Made by a program: the position numbers and the translations under genes. From the NCBI RefSeq assembly GCF_024639685.1, contig NZ_JAHEHX010000019.1, forward strand, positions 310,001-374,000: a stretch of DNA of 64,000 bases, read 5' to 3'. Shown here piece by piece: positions 1-10,140 of the stretch (positions are counted from its first letter, which is position 1; each line of letters starts with the position of its first letter). This DNA comes from Polaribacter sp. Its GTDB lineage: Bacteria > Bacteroidota > Bacteroidia > Flavobacteriales > Flavobacteriaceae. Below the pieces are notes generated by a model, which was given only the letters and a program-made list of their open reading frames with translations, did not search any database and was not told the origin of the DNA.

Positions 1-173
1 CAAAAATTGTATTTTCTCCAAATTTGATAATTTTAGGAGGAGGAATTAGCAAAAAATATGATGATTTTAAGCAATATCTAGAAACTGATATACCAATTAA
101 AGTAGCTCATTTTAAAAATAATGCAGGTATTATTGGGGCAGCTATGTATGTTAATAATCAATTAAAAAAATAA
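1..173 (+). CDS. ROK-family sugar kinase (polyphosphate glucokinase-like), C-terminal end
   Basis: The reading frame is open from the window edge and ends at a TAA at 171-173, giving the last 56 or so residues. It contains LILGGGISKKYDDF followed by AGIIGAAMY, which matches the C-terminal nucleotide-binding end of ROK-family kinases (the GGG and the closing AGxxGAA segment). Members phosphorylate glucose or related sugars in the cytoplasm using ATP or polyphosphate. The N-terminal sugar- and zinc-binding parts lie outside the window, so the substrate cannot be judged. A weak AT-rich hairpin follows. Confidence 0.7.
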   Translation, partial: KIVFSPNLIILGGGISKKYDDFKQYLETDIPIKVAHFKNNAGIIGAAMYVNNQLKK

Positions 174-195
174 GCATTACAAACTTCATTATTTT

Positions 196-220
196 AAAAT
201 ACTAAGTATTTTTTATTTTA
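196..220 (+). terminator. Weak AT-rich hairpin after the ROK gene
   Basis: AAAATAC (196-202) and GTATTTT (206-212) can form a 7-bp stem with a 3-base loop, followed by a T-rich stretch. Only two G-C pairs are possible, so termination is uncertain. Confidence 0.3.
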
Positions 221-362
221 GAACATATATTTTTCTAGTAAAGAATATTCTGATTAAAAAAGGATTTCTCAAACTTAAATAAATTTCATTAATAAGTATT
301 TTCTTTTGGTATTTTAATAGTATTTCCTAAATTCACTTTAGTTTAAAAGTTGAAAGAATTAT

Positions 363-2576
363 ATGGAATACATTGCTACCATAGAAGAAGAAAATAAAGA
401 AATTGCAAATCGATATAAAGATTTATTAAAAGGTACTTATGAGGTTCTATCTAAAGAAGATAAAGAATTGATAAGAAAATCCTTTGATATTGCTGTAGAT
501 GCACATTCTAAACAAAGAAGAAAAACCGGTGAACCTTATATTTTTCATCCAATTGCTGTAGCAAAAATTGTGGCAATGGAAATTGGTTTAGGAGCTACCT
601 CTATTGCAGCAGCTCTGTTACATGATGTTGTTGAAGATACAGACTACACTTTAGACGATATGGAGCAATTGTTTGGTGAAACCATTGCTAGAATTGTAAA
701 TGGTCTTACCAAAATATCTCGTTTAAATAAAGAACAAGATGCCTCTATACAAGCCGAGAACTTTAGAAAAATGCTACTTACATTACATGATGATGTAAGA
801 GTAATTCTCATAAAAATTGCAGACAGATTACACAACATGCAAACTATGGATGCAATGCCTGGTTACAAACAGGTGAAAATTGCGTCAGAAACATTATACA
901 TTTATGCTCCTTTAGCACATAGGTTAGGGTTATATAATATTAAAACTGAATTAGAAGATTTAGGTTTAAAATACACAGAACCAGATGTTTTTAACAGTAT
1001 TGTTGCTAAAATTAAGGAAAGTAAAGAAGAACAACTAGATTACTTAAAGCGTTTTGAAGATACCCTAAAAAGTGGTTTAGATAAAGAACATTTTTCTTAT
1101 GAGATAAAGGGACGATTCAAGTCAATTTTTTCCATTCGAAGAAAAATGCAAAAACAAAACGTAACGTTTGAAGAGGTTTTTGATAAATATGCCATTCGTA
1201 TAATTTTTAAACCAATAACCAAAGATGAAAAGCACGATGCTTGGAAAATTTATTCATTAGTTACTGATAACTTTAGACCTAACCCAGCGCGTTTAAGAGA
1301 TTGGATATCACAGCCAAAGTCCACAGGATACGAAGCACTTCATATTACTGTTGTAGGGCCAGATGCACAATGGGTAGAAGTTCAAATTAGATCTGAGCGT
1401 ATGAATGAAATTGCAGAAAAAGGATATGCAGCACATTTTAAATATAAACAAGGCTCAGAAAACGAAAGTGGTTTAGATGTTTGGTTGAATAGATTAAAAG
1501 AGACACTAGAAAATCAAAGCTTAAATGCAGTTGATTTTGTAGAAGACTTTAAGTTAAATTTATACGCTAAAGAAATTTATGTATTTACACCCAAAGGAGA
1601 TCTAAAATCTTTACCTAAAGATGCTTCTGCATTAGATTTTGCATTTTCTATTCATACAGATGTTGGTTTAAAATGTAGGGGTGCAAAAGTAAATGGCAAA
1701 TTAGTTCCACTAAGTTATACGCTAAGAAGTGGAGATCAAATAGAAGTGATTACGAGTGCTACAAATAAACCGAATTACAGATGGTTAGATTTCGTTATTA
1801 CAGCTAGAGCAAAAACAAAAATTAGAGCCGCACTAAAAGACGAGGAAAAGGGAATTACAGAAGAAGGAAAAGCAATATTAACGAGAAAGTTAAGGCATTT
1901 AAAGATTCCATTTAGCGAAAAAACAATTAATGAATTAGTTAATTACTTTAAACTAAGAACAAGTTTTGATTTGTTCTATAGAATTGGAAACGGAGCAATA
2001 GACAATACACTTTTAAAAGGGTTTGTTACGCAAAGAAATAGTGCTATTTTAAACTTCTTTAAAACAAAATTAAGAAGGAATACCTCTAGCAACGAAAATC
2101 AAGAAGAAATTACCAGCAAATATGATGCTTTAGTCTTCGGAAAAGAAGAAGAAAAGTTAAACTATACACAATCTAAATGTTGTAATCCTATTCCAGGAGA
2201 ACAAGTTTTTGGGTTTTTAACAATAAATGATGGTATTAAAGTGCATAAAAAAAATTGTCCAAATGCTATCTCACTCCAATCAAACTATGCATATAGAATC
2301 ATGCAGGCCAAATGGATAGATTCTACAAAACAAGATTTTAAAGTTGTATTACATATTAATGGTATAGATCATTCTGGTATTGTTAATGAGGTTACTAGAA
2401 TTATTTCAAGCAATGTTGGTGTTTTTATTCACAGTATTAATATTTCTGGAAATGAAGGAGTATTTGATGGTAAAATAGCATTAAGCGTTAAGAATAAACC
2501 ACAATTAACAAAATTAATGGTCCGCATTCAAAAGGTACAAGGTGTTAAAAAAGTGGAACGTGTTAATAGAATGTAA
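363..2576 (+). CDS. RelA/SpoT-family bifunctional (p)ppGpp synthetase/hydrolase
   Basis: Makes and degrades the stringent-response alarmone (p)ppGpp in the cytoplasm. At 737 residues it has the full long-RSH architecture. The HD hydrolase domain (about 45-200) has the metal-binding LLHDVVEDT near residue 87 and ADRLHNMQTM near 155. The synthetase domain (about 240-360) has GRFKSIFSIRRKM and TGYEALH. A TGS domain lies at about 405-465, and an ACT domain at the C terminus from about 665. An intact HD motif together with intact synthetase residues suggests both activities, as expected where there is a single long RSH enzyme. It starts with ATG after a roughly 190-base AT-rich gap and is followed by a Fur-type regulator. 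Confidence 0.95.
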   Translation: MEYIATIEEENKEIANRYKDLLKGTYEVLSKEDKELIRKSFDIAVDAHSKQRRKTGEPYIFHPIAVAKIVAMEIGLGATSIAAALLHDVVEDTDYTLDDMEQLFGETIARIVNGLTKISRLNKEQDASIQAENFRKMLLTLHDDVRVILIKIADRLHNMQTMDAMPGYKQVKIASETLYIYAPLAHRLGLYNIKTELEDLGLKYTEPDVFNSIVAKIKESKEEQLDYLKRFEDTLKSGLDKEHFSYEIKGRFKSIFSIRRKMQKQNVTFEEVFDKYAIRIIFKPITKDEKHDAWKIYSLVTDNFRPNPARLRDWISQPKSTGYEALHITVVGPDAQWVEVQIRSERMNEIAEKGYAAHFKYKQGSENESGLDVWLNRLKETLENQSLNAVDFVEDFKLNLYAKEIYVFTPKGDLKSLPKDASALDFAFSIHTDVGLKCRGAKVNGKLVPLSYTLRSGDQIEVITSATNKPNYRWLDFVITARAKTKIRAALKDEEKGITEEGKAILTRKLRHLKIPFSEKTINELVNYFKLRTSFDLFYRIGNGAIDNTLLKGFVTQRNSAILNFFKTKLRRNTSSNENQEEITSKYDALVFGKEEEKLNYTQSKCCNPIPGEQVFGFLTINDGIKVHKKNCPNAISLQSNYAYRIMQAKWIDSTKQDFKVVLHINGIDHSGIVNEVTRIISSNVGVFIHSINISGNEGVFDGKIALSVKNKPQLTKLMVRIQKVQGVKKVERVNRM

Positions 2577-2618
2577 ATATCATTTACATAAAAATATAAT
2601 TTTATTCAGAAATAACTG

Positions 2619-2626
2619 TAAATTTG
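2619..2626 (+). promoter_or_regulatory. TAnnTTTG -7 box for the Fur-type gene
   Basis: TAAATTTG is an exact match to the Bacteroidota primary-sigma -7 consensus, 22 bases before the ATG at 2649. No clear -33 TTG is visible. Confidence 0.45.
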
Positions 2627-2648
2627 TCTTTTCGTAAAAATTAAATAC

Positions 2649-3101
2649 ATGAATAATTCTCTTGAAAATCAGGAAGTAGTTAAAAAAGTTTTTACCACAT
2701 ATCTACAAGAGCATAAACACAGAAAAACACCTGAACGTTATTCCATCTTACAAGAAATTTACGATGCAGATGAGCATTTTGATATAGAATCACTTTATAT
2801 TAAAATGAAAAATAAAAACTATAGGGTTAGTAGAGCAACGCTTTACAATACAATAGATTTATTATTAGATTGTGGCTTGGTGCGTAAGCATCAATTCGAT
2901 GGTCAAACTATGGCACGTTATGAAAAAAGTTATTTTGATAAAAACCATGATCATGTAATTTTTACTGATTCTGGAGATGTTAAAGAATTTTGTGATCCAC
3001 GTATTCAAATTATCAAAAAAACAATTGAAGAAATATTTGAGATTGATATTCATAACCACTCCTTATACTTTTACGGGACAAAAAAGAACGACAAAAATTA
3101 A
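2649..3101 (+). CDS. Fur-family transcriptional regulator
   Basis: A 150-residue winged-helix metalloregulator. The N-terminal DNA-binding half contains [12 protein letters not shown] and the recognition segment [19 protein letters not shown]. The dimerisation half has the metal-site string NHDHVIF. The usual first structural CxxC after the HDH motif is absent ([10 protein letters not shown] in its place), and no second CxxC is present near the C terminus. It is therefore a Fur/PerR/Zur-type protein without the structural zinc site. Which metal or peroxide signal it reads cannot be told from sequence. It lies between the stringent-response gene and purA, with its own promoter box. Confidence 0.88.
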   Translation: MNNSLENQEVVKKVFTTYLQEHKHRKTPERYSILQEIYDADEHFDIESLYIKMKNKNYRVSRATLYNTIDLLLDCGLVRKHQFDGQTMARYEKSYFDKNHDHVIFTDSGDVKEFCDPRIQIIKKTIEEIFEIDIHNHSLYFYGTKKNDKN

Positions 3102-3140
3102 TTTAATTGAATTGAAAATTTAATCATTACAAAAACAAAA

Positions 3141-4412
3141 ATGGCAGTAGATTTATTATTAGGATTACAATGGGGAGATGAAGGTAAAGGAAAAATTGTA
3201 GATGTATTAACCCAGAACTACGACATTATTGCACGTTTTCAAGGAGGCCCAAATGCTGGACATACATTAATTTTTGACGGTTTTAAACATGTTTTACATA
3301 CAATACCTTCAGGGATATTTCATAAAACAGCATTAAATGTTGTTGGAAATGGTGTGGTAATAGATCCAGTGATTTTTAAAAAAGAATTAGAAAATTTAGA
3401 TAAACATAAAATAGATTATACGTCTAAATTATTAATATCTAAAAAAGCACATTTAATATTACCAACGCATAGATTGTTAGACGCCGCGTCCGAAACATCT
3501 AAAGGAAAAGCTAAAATTGGTTCTACTCTAAAAGGAATTGGTCCTACATATATGGATAAAACCGGAAGAAACGGAATGCGTGTTGGTGACTTAGAGTTAG
3601 ACAATTGGAAAGAAAAATACGACGCTCTAACAGAAAAACACATTAAAATGTTAGAATTCTTCGATGTTCAAATAGAATATAATTTAGATGAATTAGAAGC
3701 TGAGTTTTGTAAAGGAATAGACAAATTGAGAACACTTCAATTCATTGACAGTGAAGAATTTTTAAATCAAGCTATAAAAGATAAAAAAACAATATTAGCT
3801 GAGGGTGCACAAGGTTCATTATTAGATATTGACTTTGGGACGTACCCATTTGTAACATCATCTAATACAACTGCTGCAGGTGCATGTACAGGTTTAGGTG
3901 TAGCTCCAAATAGAATTGGAGATGTCTTCGGTATTTTTAAAGCATATACTACCAGAGTAGGTTCTGGTCCTTTTCCTACAGAATTGTTTGATAAGTATGG
4001 AGAAACAATGGCCAGCGTTGGTCATGAATTTGGAGCAACAACTGGAAGACCAAGAAGATGTGGCTGGTTAGATTTAGTAGCATTAAAATATGCTGTAGAT
4101 GTAAACGGGGTTACTCAATTAATGATGATGAAAGGGGACGTACTATCTGGTTTTAACACTTTAAAAGTATGTACATCATATAATTATAAAGGAAAAGAGA
4201 TTACACACCTACCTTACAATATAGAACCAGAAAATGTTTCTGTAAATTATACTGAATTTAAAGGTTGGAAAGACGATTTAACGAAAATGACTTCAGCAGA
4301 TCAATTACCTAAAAACCTTTTAGATTATGTTGCTTTCATTGAGAAAGAAACTGGTGTCCCTGTAAAAATTGTTTCTGTAGGTCCAGATAGAAAACAAACA
4401 ATTAATAGATAG
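3141..4412 (+). CDS. purA: Adenylosuccinate synthetase
   Basis: Converts IMP and aspartate to adenylosuccinate using GTP, the first committed step to AMP. The 423 residues are the normal family length. The N-terminal signature QWGDEGKGKIVD is at about 10-21 with the catalytic Asp and Lys, followed by GGPNAGHT at about 36. The IMP-binding TTGRPRRCGWLD lies near 297. The gene starts with ATG 39 bases after the Fur-type gene and may be co-transcribed with it. No internal anomalies were seen. Confidence 0.97.
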   Translation: MAVDLLLGLQWGDEGKGKIVDVLTQNYDIIARFQGGPNAGHTLIFDGFKHVLHTIPSGIFHKTALNVVGNGVVIDPVIFKKELENLDKHKIDYTSKLLISKKAHLILPTHRLLDAASETSKGKAKIGSTLKGIGPTYMDKTGRNGMRVGDLELDNWKEKYDALTEKHIKMLEFFDVQIEYNLDELEAEFCKGIDKLRTLQFIDSEEFLNQAIKDKKTILAEGAQGSLLDIDFGTYPFVTSSNTTAAGACTGLGVAPNRIGDVFGIFKAYTTRVGSGPFPTELFDKYGETMASVGHEFGATTGRPRRCGWLDLVALKYAVDVNGVTQLMMMKGDVLSGFNTLKVCTSYNYKGKEITHLPYNIEPENVSVNYTEFKGWKDDLTKMTSADQLPKNLLDYVAFIEKETGVPVKIVSVGPDRKQTINR

Positions 4413-4475
4413 TTTTATCTAAAAATTAAGATTTTAAGGTATTCTTTTCATTATTTTTGTTGCAAAACAAATCTT

Positions 4476-6113
4476 TTGAGAAGAATACTTTTTTTATGCC
4501 TTTTATTCTTTACTATTCTGTCGTTTTCTCAAGAAAAAAATAAGATTAGTATAGAAAATGCAGATATTCAATATGCAGACGAACAAAAAACTCCAGGAGC
4601 AACAGTTCTTATTGGAAATGTACGAATTAAACACGAAAGCATAGAGTTAACTTGTCAGCAAGCCTTGTTCTACAAAAAAGAAAACTTTTTTAAAGCTATT
4701 GGTAATGTACTTATAAAACAAGGAGATACCATTACTCAAACAAGTGATTATTCTGATTATGATGCAAATATAAAACAAGTTTTGTCATGGGGAAACGTAG
4801 TTTTGAAAGATCCTAACATGACACTTACTACAGATACTCTACAATTCGATAGAATTAATCAAAAGTTATATTACCAAGATTATGCTACCATTAAAGATGC
4901 TACAAATACACTAAAAAGTAAATACGGTAATTATTATTTAGAAAACAAGAAATTCACAGCAACTACAAGAGTTACAGTCGTAAATCTGGAACATAATTTA
5001 ACCTCAAATCATTTAGATTATTATACCAATTCTGGCTTAGCCTATTTGTATGGACCGTCAACTATTACAAATACTCAAAATGAAAATAGATTATATTCTG
5101 AAAAAGGGTTTTACAACACAAAAACAGATATTTCTTACTTCACAAAAAATGCAAAGCTATTTTTAAAAGAAAGAACTGTAGAAGGTGATAGTTTATATTA
5201 TGACAAAAATAAAGGATTTGCGTCTGCTTCTAAAAACATAAAAGTAGTAGATACAATTCAAAATTTTATAACAAAAGGCAATTACGCAGAACTATATGAA
5301 CAAAAAGATTCTTTATTCATAATCAAAAGAGCAGTTGCTATTTCTATAATTGATAAAGATTCTATGTTTATTCATGGAGATACTTTGTTAGTTACAGGGA
5401 AATCAAAAAAACGTATAATTAGAACGTACCATAATGTAAAAATATTTAAGTCAGATCTACAAGGTAAGTGCGATTCTATTTTTACAAATCAGACTACAGG
5501 GTATACAAAAATGTATAGAAATCCTGTAATTTGGTCAGATCAAAACCAAATTACTGGAGATAGTATTTATTTACAATCTAATTTAGAAACAGAGAAATTA
5601 GACTCTTTAAAAGTTTACAATAATGCTTTTATTATTTCTAAAGATTCTATTGAAAATAAAGACTTTAACCAGATAAAAGGGCGAAATATGTTTGGTAAAT
5701 TTGAAGCTAATAAACTTAAATTACTATTGGTAAAAGGAAATGCAGAATCAATTTATTTTAATAGAAATACAGAAACTCAAGTACTAGAAACAATTTCCAA
5801 AGAAGTTTCTAGTAATATAGAATTTACACTTGTTAATGGAGAAATAGAAACAGTCAAGTACCTTAAAAGTACAGATGGTAAAACATATCCTCCATCTCAG
5901 TTAGATCAAAAAGGGAGAATTATAAAAGGTTTTTTGTGGAGAGAAGATGAAAAGCCTAAGAAAAAAGAAGATATTTTTATTAAAGATATTACTTCTAATA
6001 AACTGCCTATTAAAAAGAAAGTCTTAGAAAAACCCTCTTTATTCATTGATAAAAAAACAAAGGATAAAAAGAAGGGAAAAAAGAAAACTGCAATATCTAT
6101 CATCGGTCAATAA
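4476..6113 (+). CDS. OstA-like outer-membrane LPS-transport protein
   Basis: A 545-residue secreted protein whose N-terminal half resembles the LptA/OstA jelly-roll fold that carries LPS across the periplasm. It has repeating strands with alternating hydrophobics and aromatic-rich segments such as QALFYKKENFFKAIGNV. The start is a TTG, because the sequence beginning MRRILFLCLLFFTILSFSQ from that codon is an evident signal peptide and no in-frame ATG or GTG precedes it usefully. The C terminus is very lysine-rich (KKTKDKKKGKKK). The next gene begins one base after the stop, so the two are probably one transcript. The closest described families are flavobacterial OstA-like proteins; the role in LPS transport is inferred. 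Confidence 0.85.
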   Translation: MRRILFLCLLFFTILSFSQEKNKISIENADIQYADEQKTPGATVLIGNVRIKHESIELTCQQALFYKKENFFKAIGNVLIKQGDTITQTSDYSDYDANIKQVLSWGNVVLKDPNMTLTTDTLQFDRINQKLYYQDYATIKDATNTLKSKYGNYYLENKKFTATTRVTVVNLEHNLTSNHLDYYTNSGLAYLYGPSTITNTQNENRLYSEKGFYNTKTDISYFTKNAKLFLKERTVEGDSLYYDKNKGFASASKNIKVVDTIQNFITKGNYAELYEQKDSLFIIKRAVAISIIDKDSMFIHGDTLLVTGKSKKRIIRTYHNVKIFKSDLQGKCDSIFTNQTTGYTKMYRNPVIWSDQNQITGDSIYLQSNLETEKLDSLKVYNNAFIISKDSIENKDFNQIKGRNMFGKFEANKLKLLLVKGNAESIYFNRNTETQVLETISKEVSSNIEFTLVNGEIETVKYLKSTDGKTYPPSQLDQKGRIIKGFLWREDEKPKKKEDIFIKDITSNKLPIKKKVLEKPSLFIDKKTKDKKKGKKKTAISIIGQ

Positions 6114-6114
6114 T

Positions 6115-7293
6115 TTGAAATCAGATTTTTACAAATACCAAGCACAAACATCACCTCAACCATTAGCAATAGAAATTTCTCATGCAAATGGTTCTTACAT
6201 ATATGATACCAATAATAAAGCTCATTTAGATTTTGTTGCAGGAGTTTCTGCAAATAGTTTAGGTCATAATCATCCTAAAGTTACTGATGCAATTAAAAAT
6301 CAGATAAATGCATACACACATGTTATGGTTTATGGAGAATTTATTCAACAGCCACAAGTGTCATTATGCAAAAAAATATCCTCTACTCTACCTGAATCAT
6401 TGCAGTCTGTATATATTACCAATTCTGGAACTGAAGCTACAGAAGGTGCACTAAAACTCGCTAAAAGAGTAACAGGAAGATCAGAAATAATTGCTGCTAA
6501 AAACTCTTATCATGGAAACACACAAGGTTCTATGAGTGTATCTGGCGTAGAAAAACAAAATGCTGCTTTTAGACCATTAATACCAGGTATAAAATTTATC
6601 GCTTTTAACTGCAATTTTTGTTTAGAACAAATCACAAACAAAACTGCAGCTGTCATTTTAGAAACTATTCAAGGTGGTGCTGGTTTCATTGAGCCTTACT
6701 CTAATTATTTAGCAAATGTAAAAGCTAAATGTGATGAAGTTGGAACACTTTTAATTTTAGATGAAATTCAAACAGGAATTGGTAGAACAGGTAAATTTTG
6801 GGGTTTTGAAAATTACAATGTTACTCCAGATATTATTATTACAGGAAAAGGTTTAGGAGGTGGTATGCCTATTGGTGCTTTTATTGCTTCTCAAGATAGA
6901 ATGAGTTTGCTAAAAGACAAACCTAAACTAGGACATATATCTACATTTGCAGGTCATCCAGTAATTGCTGCAGCTGCTAATGCTACTCTAGACGTTATTT
7001 TAGAAGATAATTTAGTTTCAGAATGCTTACGTAAAGAAAAAATTATAAGAAACCACTTGCTACATTCAGCTATTTTAGAAATTAGAGGTAAAGGTTTAAT
7101 GTTAGCTGCAATTGTTGAAACTCCAGAATTAGCAGCAAAAATTATTTTGAAATGTTTAGACAAAGGTCTTATTCTATTTTTCTTATTATTTGAAGGTAGA
7201 GCAATGAGAATAACTCCACCTCTAACTATTTCAGATAAAGAATTAATAAAAGGTTGCCAAATTATAGTTGATACTATAGAAGAATGCATTTAA
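6115..7293 (+). CDS. Class III (acetylornithine-type) PLP aminotransferase
   Basis: A fold-type I, PLP-dependent transaminase of the acetylornithine/4-aminobutyrate group. Motifs include LGHNHPKV, NSGTEATEGALKLAK for phosphate binding, LILDEIQTG with the cofactor Asp, and TGKGLGGGMPIGAF with the Schiff-base Lys. The best start is TTG at 6115 (then KSDFYKYQAQ), immediately after the OstA stop. A longer frame begins at 6046, but it would overlap the OstA gene by 68 bases with a lysine/arginine-rich segment that is just the OstA tail in another frame. From TTG the product is 392 residues, normal for the family. The substrate is not evident. Confidence 0.9.
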   Translation: MKSDFYKYQAQTSPQPLAIEISHANGSYIYDTNNKAHLDFVAGVSANSLGHNHPKVTDAIKNQINAYTHVMVYGEFIQQPQVSLCKKISSTLPESLQSVYITNSGTEATEGALKLAKRVTGRSEIIAAKNSYHGNTQGSMSVSGVEKQNAAFRPLIPGIKFIAFNCNFCLEQITNKTAAVILETIQGGAGFIEPYSNYLANVKAKCDEVGTLLILDEIQTGIGRTGKFWGFENYNVTPDIIITGKGLGGGMPIGAFIASQDRMSLLKDKPKLGHISTFAGHPVIAAAANATLDVILEDNLVSECLRKEKIIRNHLLHSAILEIRGKGLMLAAIVETPELAAKIILKCLDKGLILFFLLFEGRAMRITPPLTISDKELIKGCQIIVDTIEECI

Positions 7294-7327
7294 ATAAAAA
7301 GTAGCTTTTAAATCTTTGTGATTCTTT

Positions 7328-7335
7328 TATTTTTG
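7328..7335 (+). promoter_or_regulatory. TAnnTTTG box directly before ttcA
   Basis: TATTTTTG matches the -7 consensus and lies only 4 bases before the ATG at 7340, which would place the transcript start at or next to the start codon. Confidence 0.35.
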
Positions 7336-7339
7336 TAAA

Positions 7340-8137
7340 ATGAATCAACAGCAACAAAACACCAAAAAACTTCAGAAATTTGTAGCTCAAGCTATAAAAC
7401 AATACTCCATGATTGAAAATGGAGATAAAATTATGGTTTGTTTATCAGGTGGAAAAGATAGCTATACCATGTTAGATATGCTCCTTTACTTTCAAAAAGT
7501 AGCTCCTGTTCATTTTGATTTAATTGCTGTTAATTTAGATCAGAAACAGCCAGGTTTTCCTGAAGAAGTCTTGCCTAATTATTTAAGTAAACTTCAAGTA
7601 GCCTATAAAATTATTGAAAAAAACACCTACAAAGTGGTTATGGATAAAACTCCTGAAGGCAAAACTACTTGCAGTCTTTGCTCTAGATTACGAAGAGGAA
7701 CCTTATACGAAGCAGCCAAAGATTTAGGTTGTAATAAGTTAGCTTTAGGTCATCATAAAAACGACATTTTAGAAACATTCTTTCTTAACTTTTTCTTTTC
7801 TGGAAAGTTAGAAACAATGTCTCCTAAATTTAAAAATGATGCTGGAGATTTAGTAATTTTAAGACCGTTAGCCTTTTGTAAAGAAAGTGACATTGAAAAG
7901 TTTTCTTATCATAGAAATTATCCAATAATTCCATGTAATTTATGCGGTTCTCAAGAAAACTTACAACGTAAAAAAGTTAAAGAAATGATTTCTAACTGGG
8001 AAGAAGAGTTCCCTAATAGAAATGCAATTATGATGAATGCTCTACAAAATGTTTCTCCTTCTCATTTATTAGATACAGCACTGTATGATTTTAACAGCTT
8101 GAAGAACAAACAAAATGAGTCTACTCTAATTAGCTAA
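7340..8137 (+). CDS. ttcA: TtcA-type tRNA 2-thiocytidine(32) synthetase
   Basis: An ATP-dependent tRNA thiolation enzyme, 265 residues. The PP-loop [12 protein letters not shown] is near residues 34-45. The two CxxC pairs of the TtcA family, [10 protein letters not shown] near 112 and CNLCGSQ near 195, hold an iron-sulfur cluster. [12 protein letters not shown] is the conserved helix, and SPSHLLD near the C terminus is characteristic of TtcA. It sulfurates cytidine 32 of certain tRNAs. The end overlaps the convergent MATE gene by 12 bases. Confidence 0.93.
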   Translation: MNQQQQNTKKLQKFVAQAIKQYSMIENGDKIMVCLSGGKDSYTMLDMLLYFQKVAPVHFDLIAVNLDQKQPGFPEEVLPNYLSKLQVAYKIIEKNTYKVVMDKTPEGKTTCSLCSRLRRGTLYEAAKDLGCNKLALGHHKNDILETFFLNFFFSGKLETMSPKFKNDAGDLVILRPLAFCKESDIEKFSYHRNYPIIPCNLCGSQENLQRKKVKEMISNWEEEFPNRNAIMMNALQNVSPSHLLDTALYDFNSLKNKQNESTLIS

Positions 8138-9514
8138 TTCAGCCTTAGTAGCTATTAACTTTAGAGTTAACCTATTAAATCTAATAAAAAGTAAAATTGA
8201 AGCTGTAGTTAAGCCCGCTAACAAACCTAACCAAATACCAAAACTACCATACCTCTCTTCTGCTCCAAAATAAAAAGAAACAGGAAAACCAATACACCAA
8301 TAAGAAATAAATGTTAATATAGTTGGAATTTTTACATCTTGTAAACCACGTAAAGCACCTAAAACAACTACTTGTATACTATCTGAAATTTGAAAAAATG
8401 CTGCTGCAATTAAAAGTTTAGATGCAATAGAAATAACTTCCATATTGTCTGCATTGTTAAGCTTATCACCCAAATCTACATAAATGGCTGGCATAATTTT
8501 ATGAAAGATAAAGAATAGAATTGCAAAGATGGTTGCAAAAATCATCCCTAGTAAAAAGATTGAAAATGCTATTCTTCTTAACTCCTTAAAATTTTGCAAT
8601 CCTTTTTGATTTCCTACCCGAATCATAGAAGCTACGCTTAGTCCCATTGCCACCATAAAAGTCATGGATGATAAATTTAATGCAATTTGATTTGCTGCTT
8701 GAGGATTTTTACCAAGCAAACCACTTAACCATATCGCAGCAGTAAATATGGCAACTTCAAAAAACATTTGCATTGCACTTAAAGTACCCAAATTTATTAT
8801 TTTCTTAATCATAAGAATATCTAAAACAAAGAATTTTAGGTTACTCATAATTCGTTTTGATCTTTTCTTATAACTTAATAACAGCCACAAATAAATAACC
8901 ATAATAATTCTTGAGGCTAATGTTCCATATGCTGCACCAACAATACCTAATTCTGGAAAACCAAACTTTCCAAAAATAAATAAATAATTTAAAACTAAAT
9001 TTACAATATTTGCAATTAAAGTAGCATACATTGGGTATTTAGTCATAGACATACCATCACTAAATTGCTTTATTGCTTGGAAAATAATCAATGGAATTAA
9101 AGAGAATGCAACTAAATCTAAATAAGGTATTGCTAAAGCAACTACTTCTTCTGGCTGCTGCATTAAATACATTAATGGTTTAGCAAAAAACACCATAAGA
9201 AATAGTAATATTCCAAGAACAGTACATAAGAATAATCCATTTTTAAAAGTAGATCTAGCTTGCTGCAAGTTATTAGAAGAATCAGCTTCTGCAATTAATG
9301 GAGTTATTGCTGTAGAAAAACCTATACCAACCGACATAGCAATAAACATAAAGCTATTTCCTAAAGACACAGCAGCCAACTCTGCAGTTCCTAATTGCCC
9401 AACCATAATATTATCTATAAAAGCTACAAATGTATGACCTAACATTCCTAACATTACAGGTGCTGCAAGCTTCCAATTATATTTAAATTCTGATGTATAT
9501 TGAGCTAAATTCAC
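8126..9514 (-). CDS. MATE-family multidrug/sodium efflux transporter
   Basis: A 462-residue inner-membrane protein with twelve hydrophobic segments in two homologous halves. The N terminus holds the MATE-typical string [16 protein letters not shown] near residues 38-53. These proteins export cationic compounds using sodium or proton gradients. The start is GTG at 9512-9514 ([10 protein letters not shown]). The 3' end overlaps the convergent ttcA end. Substrates are unknown. It faces away from tpx, with a shared 127-base upstream region. Confidence 0.93.
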   Translation of the reverse strand: MNLAQYTSEFKYNWKLAAPVMLGMLGHTFVAFIDNIMVGQLGTAELAAVSLGNSFMFIAMSVGIGFSTAITPLIAEADSSNNLQQARSTFKNGLFLCTVLGILLFLMVFFAKPLMYLMQQPEEVVALAIPYLDLVAFSLIPLIIFQAIKQFSDGMSMTKYPMYATLIANIVNLVLNYLFIFGKFGFPELGIVGAAYGTLASRIIMVIYLWLLLSYKKRSKRIMSNLKFFVLDILMIKKIINLGTLSAMQMFFEVAIFTAAIWLSGLLGKNPQAANQIALNLSSMTFMVAMGLSVASMIRVGNQKGLQNFKELRRIAFSIFLLGMIFATIFAILFFIFHKIMPAIYVDLGDKLNNADNMEVISIASKLLIAAAFFQISDSIQVVVLGALRGLQDVKIPTILTFISYWCIGFPVSFYFGAEERYGSFGIWLGLLAGLTTASILLFIRFNRLTLKLIATKAELAN

Positions 9515-9613
9515 TAAAAAAATTCTATTTTAGTTTGCGAAGATACATATTAGAAATGCATTTTTTTAAGGAGAACTTCACAGTTTTAAAATAATAGTAT
9601 CAATAAAATTAAT

Positions 9614-9621
9614 TACTTTTG
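9614..9621 (+). promoter_or_regulatory. TAnnTTTG -7 box for tpx
   Basis: TACTTTTG, an exact consensus match, lies 20 bases before the tpx ATG at 9642, leaving a short leader of about 15 bases. Confidence 0.5.
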
Positions 9622-9641
9622 AATAAAATAAATTTACAAAA

Positions 9642-10139
9642 ATGGCAGAAATAACATTAGGAGGAAATCCTGTAAATACAGTAGGGGATTTACCAAAAGT
9701 TAGTGAGAAAGCATTAGATTTTAAATTAAAAACAGTTGAGCTAAAAGAAAAATCTTTAGTAGATTATGCTGGTAAAAACATCATTCTAAATATTTTCCCT
9801 AGTGTAGATACAAGCGTTTGTGCACAATCAGTAAGAGAATTTAATAAAAAAGCCTCAGAATTAAAAAATACTGAAGTGCTTTGTATCTCTAGAGATTTAC
9901 CTTTTGCGCAAGCTCGTTTTTGTGGAGCTGAGGGTATCGGAAATGTAGAAATGCTGTCGGATTTTGAAAATGGAGATTTTGGAAATGATTACGGAGTAAC
10001 AATTTTAGATAGTGACTTTAAAGGGCTACACTCAAGGGCTATTGTTGTTTTAGATGCAAATGGTATTGTAATTTACTCAGAACAAGTATCTGAGATTGGT
10101 AATGAACCGAATTATGATGCTCCCCTTAAAGTACTTTAA
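9642..10139 (+). CDS. tpx: Thiol peroxidase (Tpx-type peroxiredoxin)
   Basis: A 165-residue thioredoxin-dependent peroxidase. The peroxidatic Cys is in SVDTSVCAQSVREFN near residue 60, and the resolving Cys is in ARFCGAEG near 94. Both are present at the spacing of atypical 2-Cys Tpx enzymes. It reduces hydrogen peroxide and organic peroxides in the cytoplasm or periplasm; no signal peptide is present. It heads a run with a diacylglycerol kinase gene that starts one base after its stop. Confidence 0.96.
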   Translation: MAEITLGGNPVNTVGDLPKVSEKALDFKLKTVELKEKSLVDYAGKNIILNIFPSVDTSVCAQSVREFNKKASELKNTEVLCISRDLPFAQARFCGAEGIGNVEMLSDFENGDFGNDYGVTILDSDFKGLHSRAIVVLDANGIVIYSEQVSEIGNEPNYDAPLKVL

Positions 10140-10140
10140 A

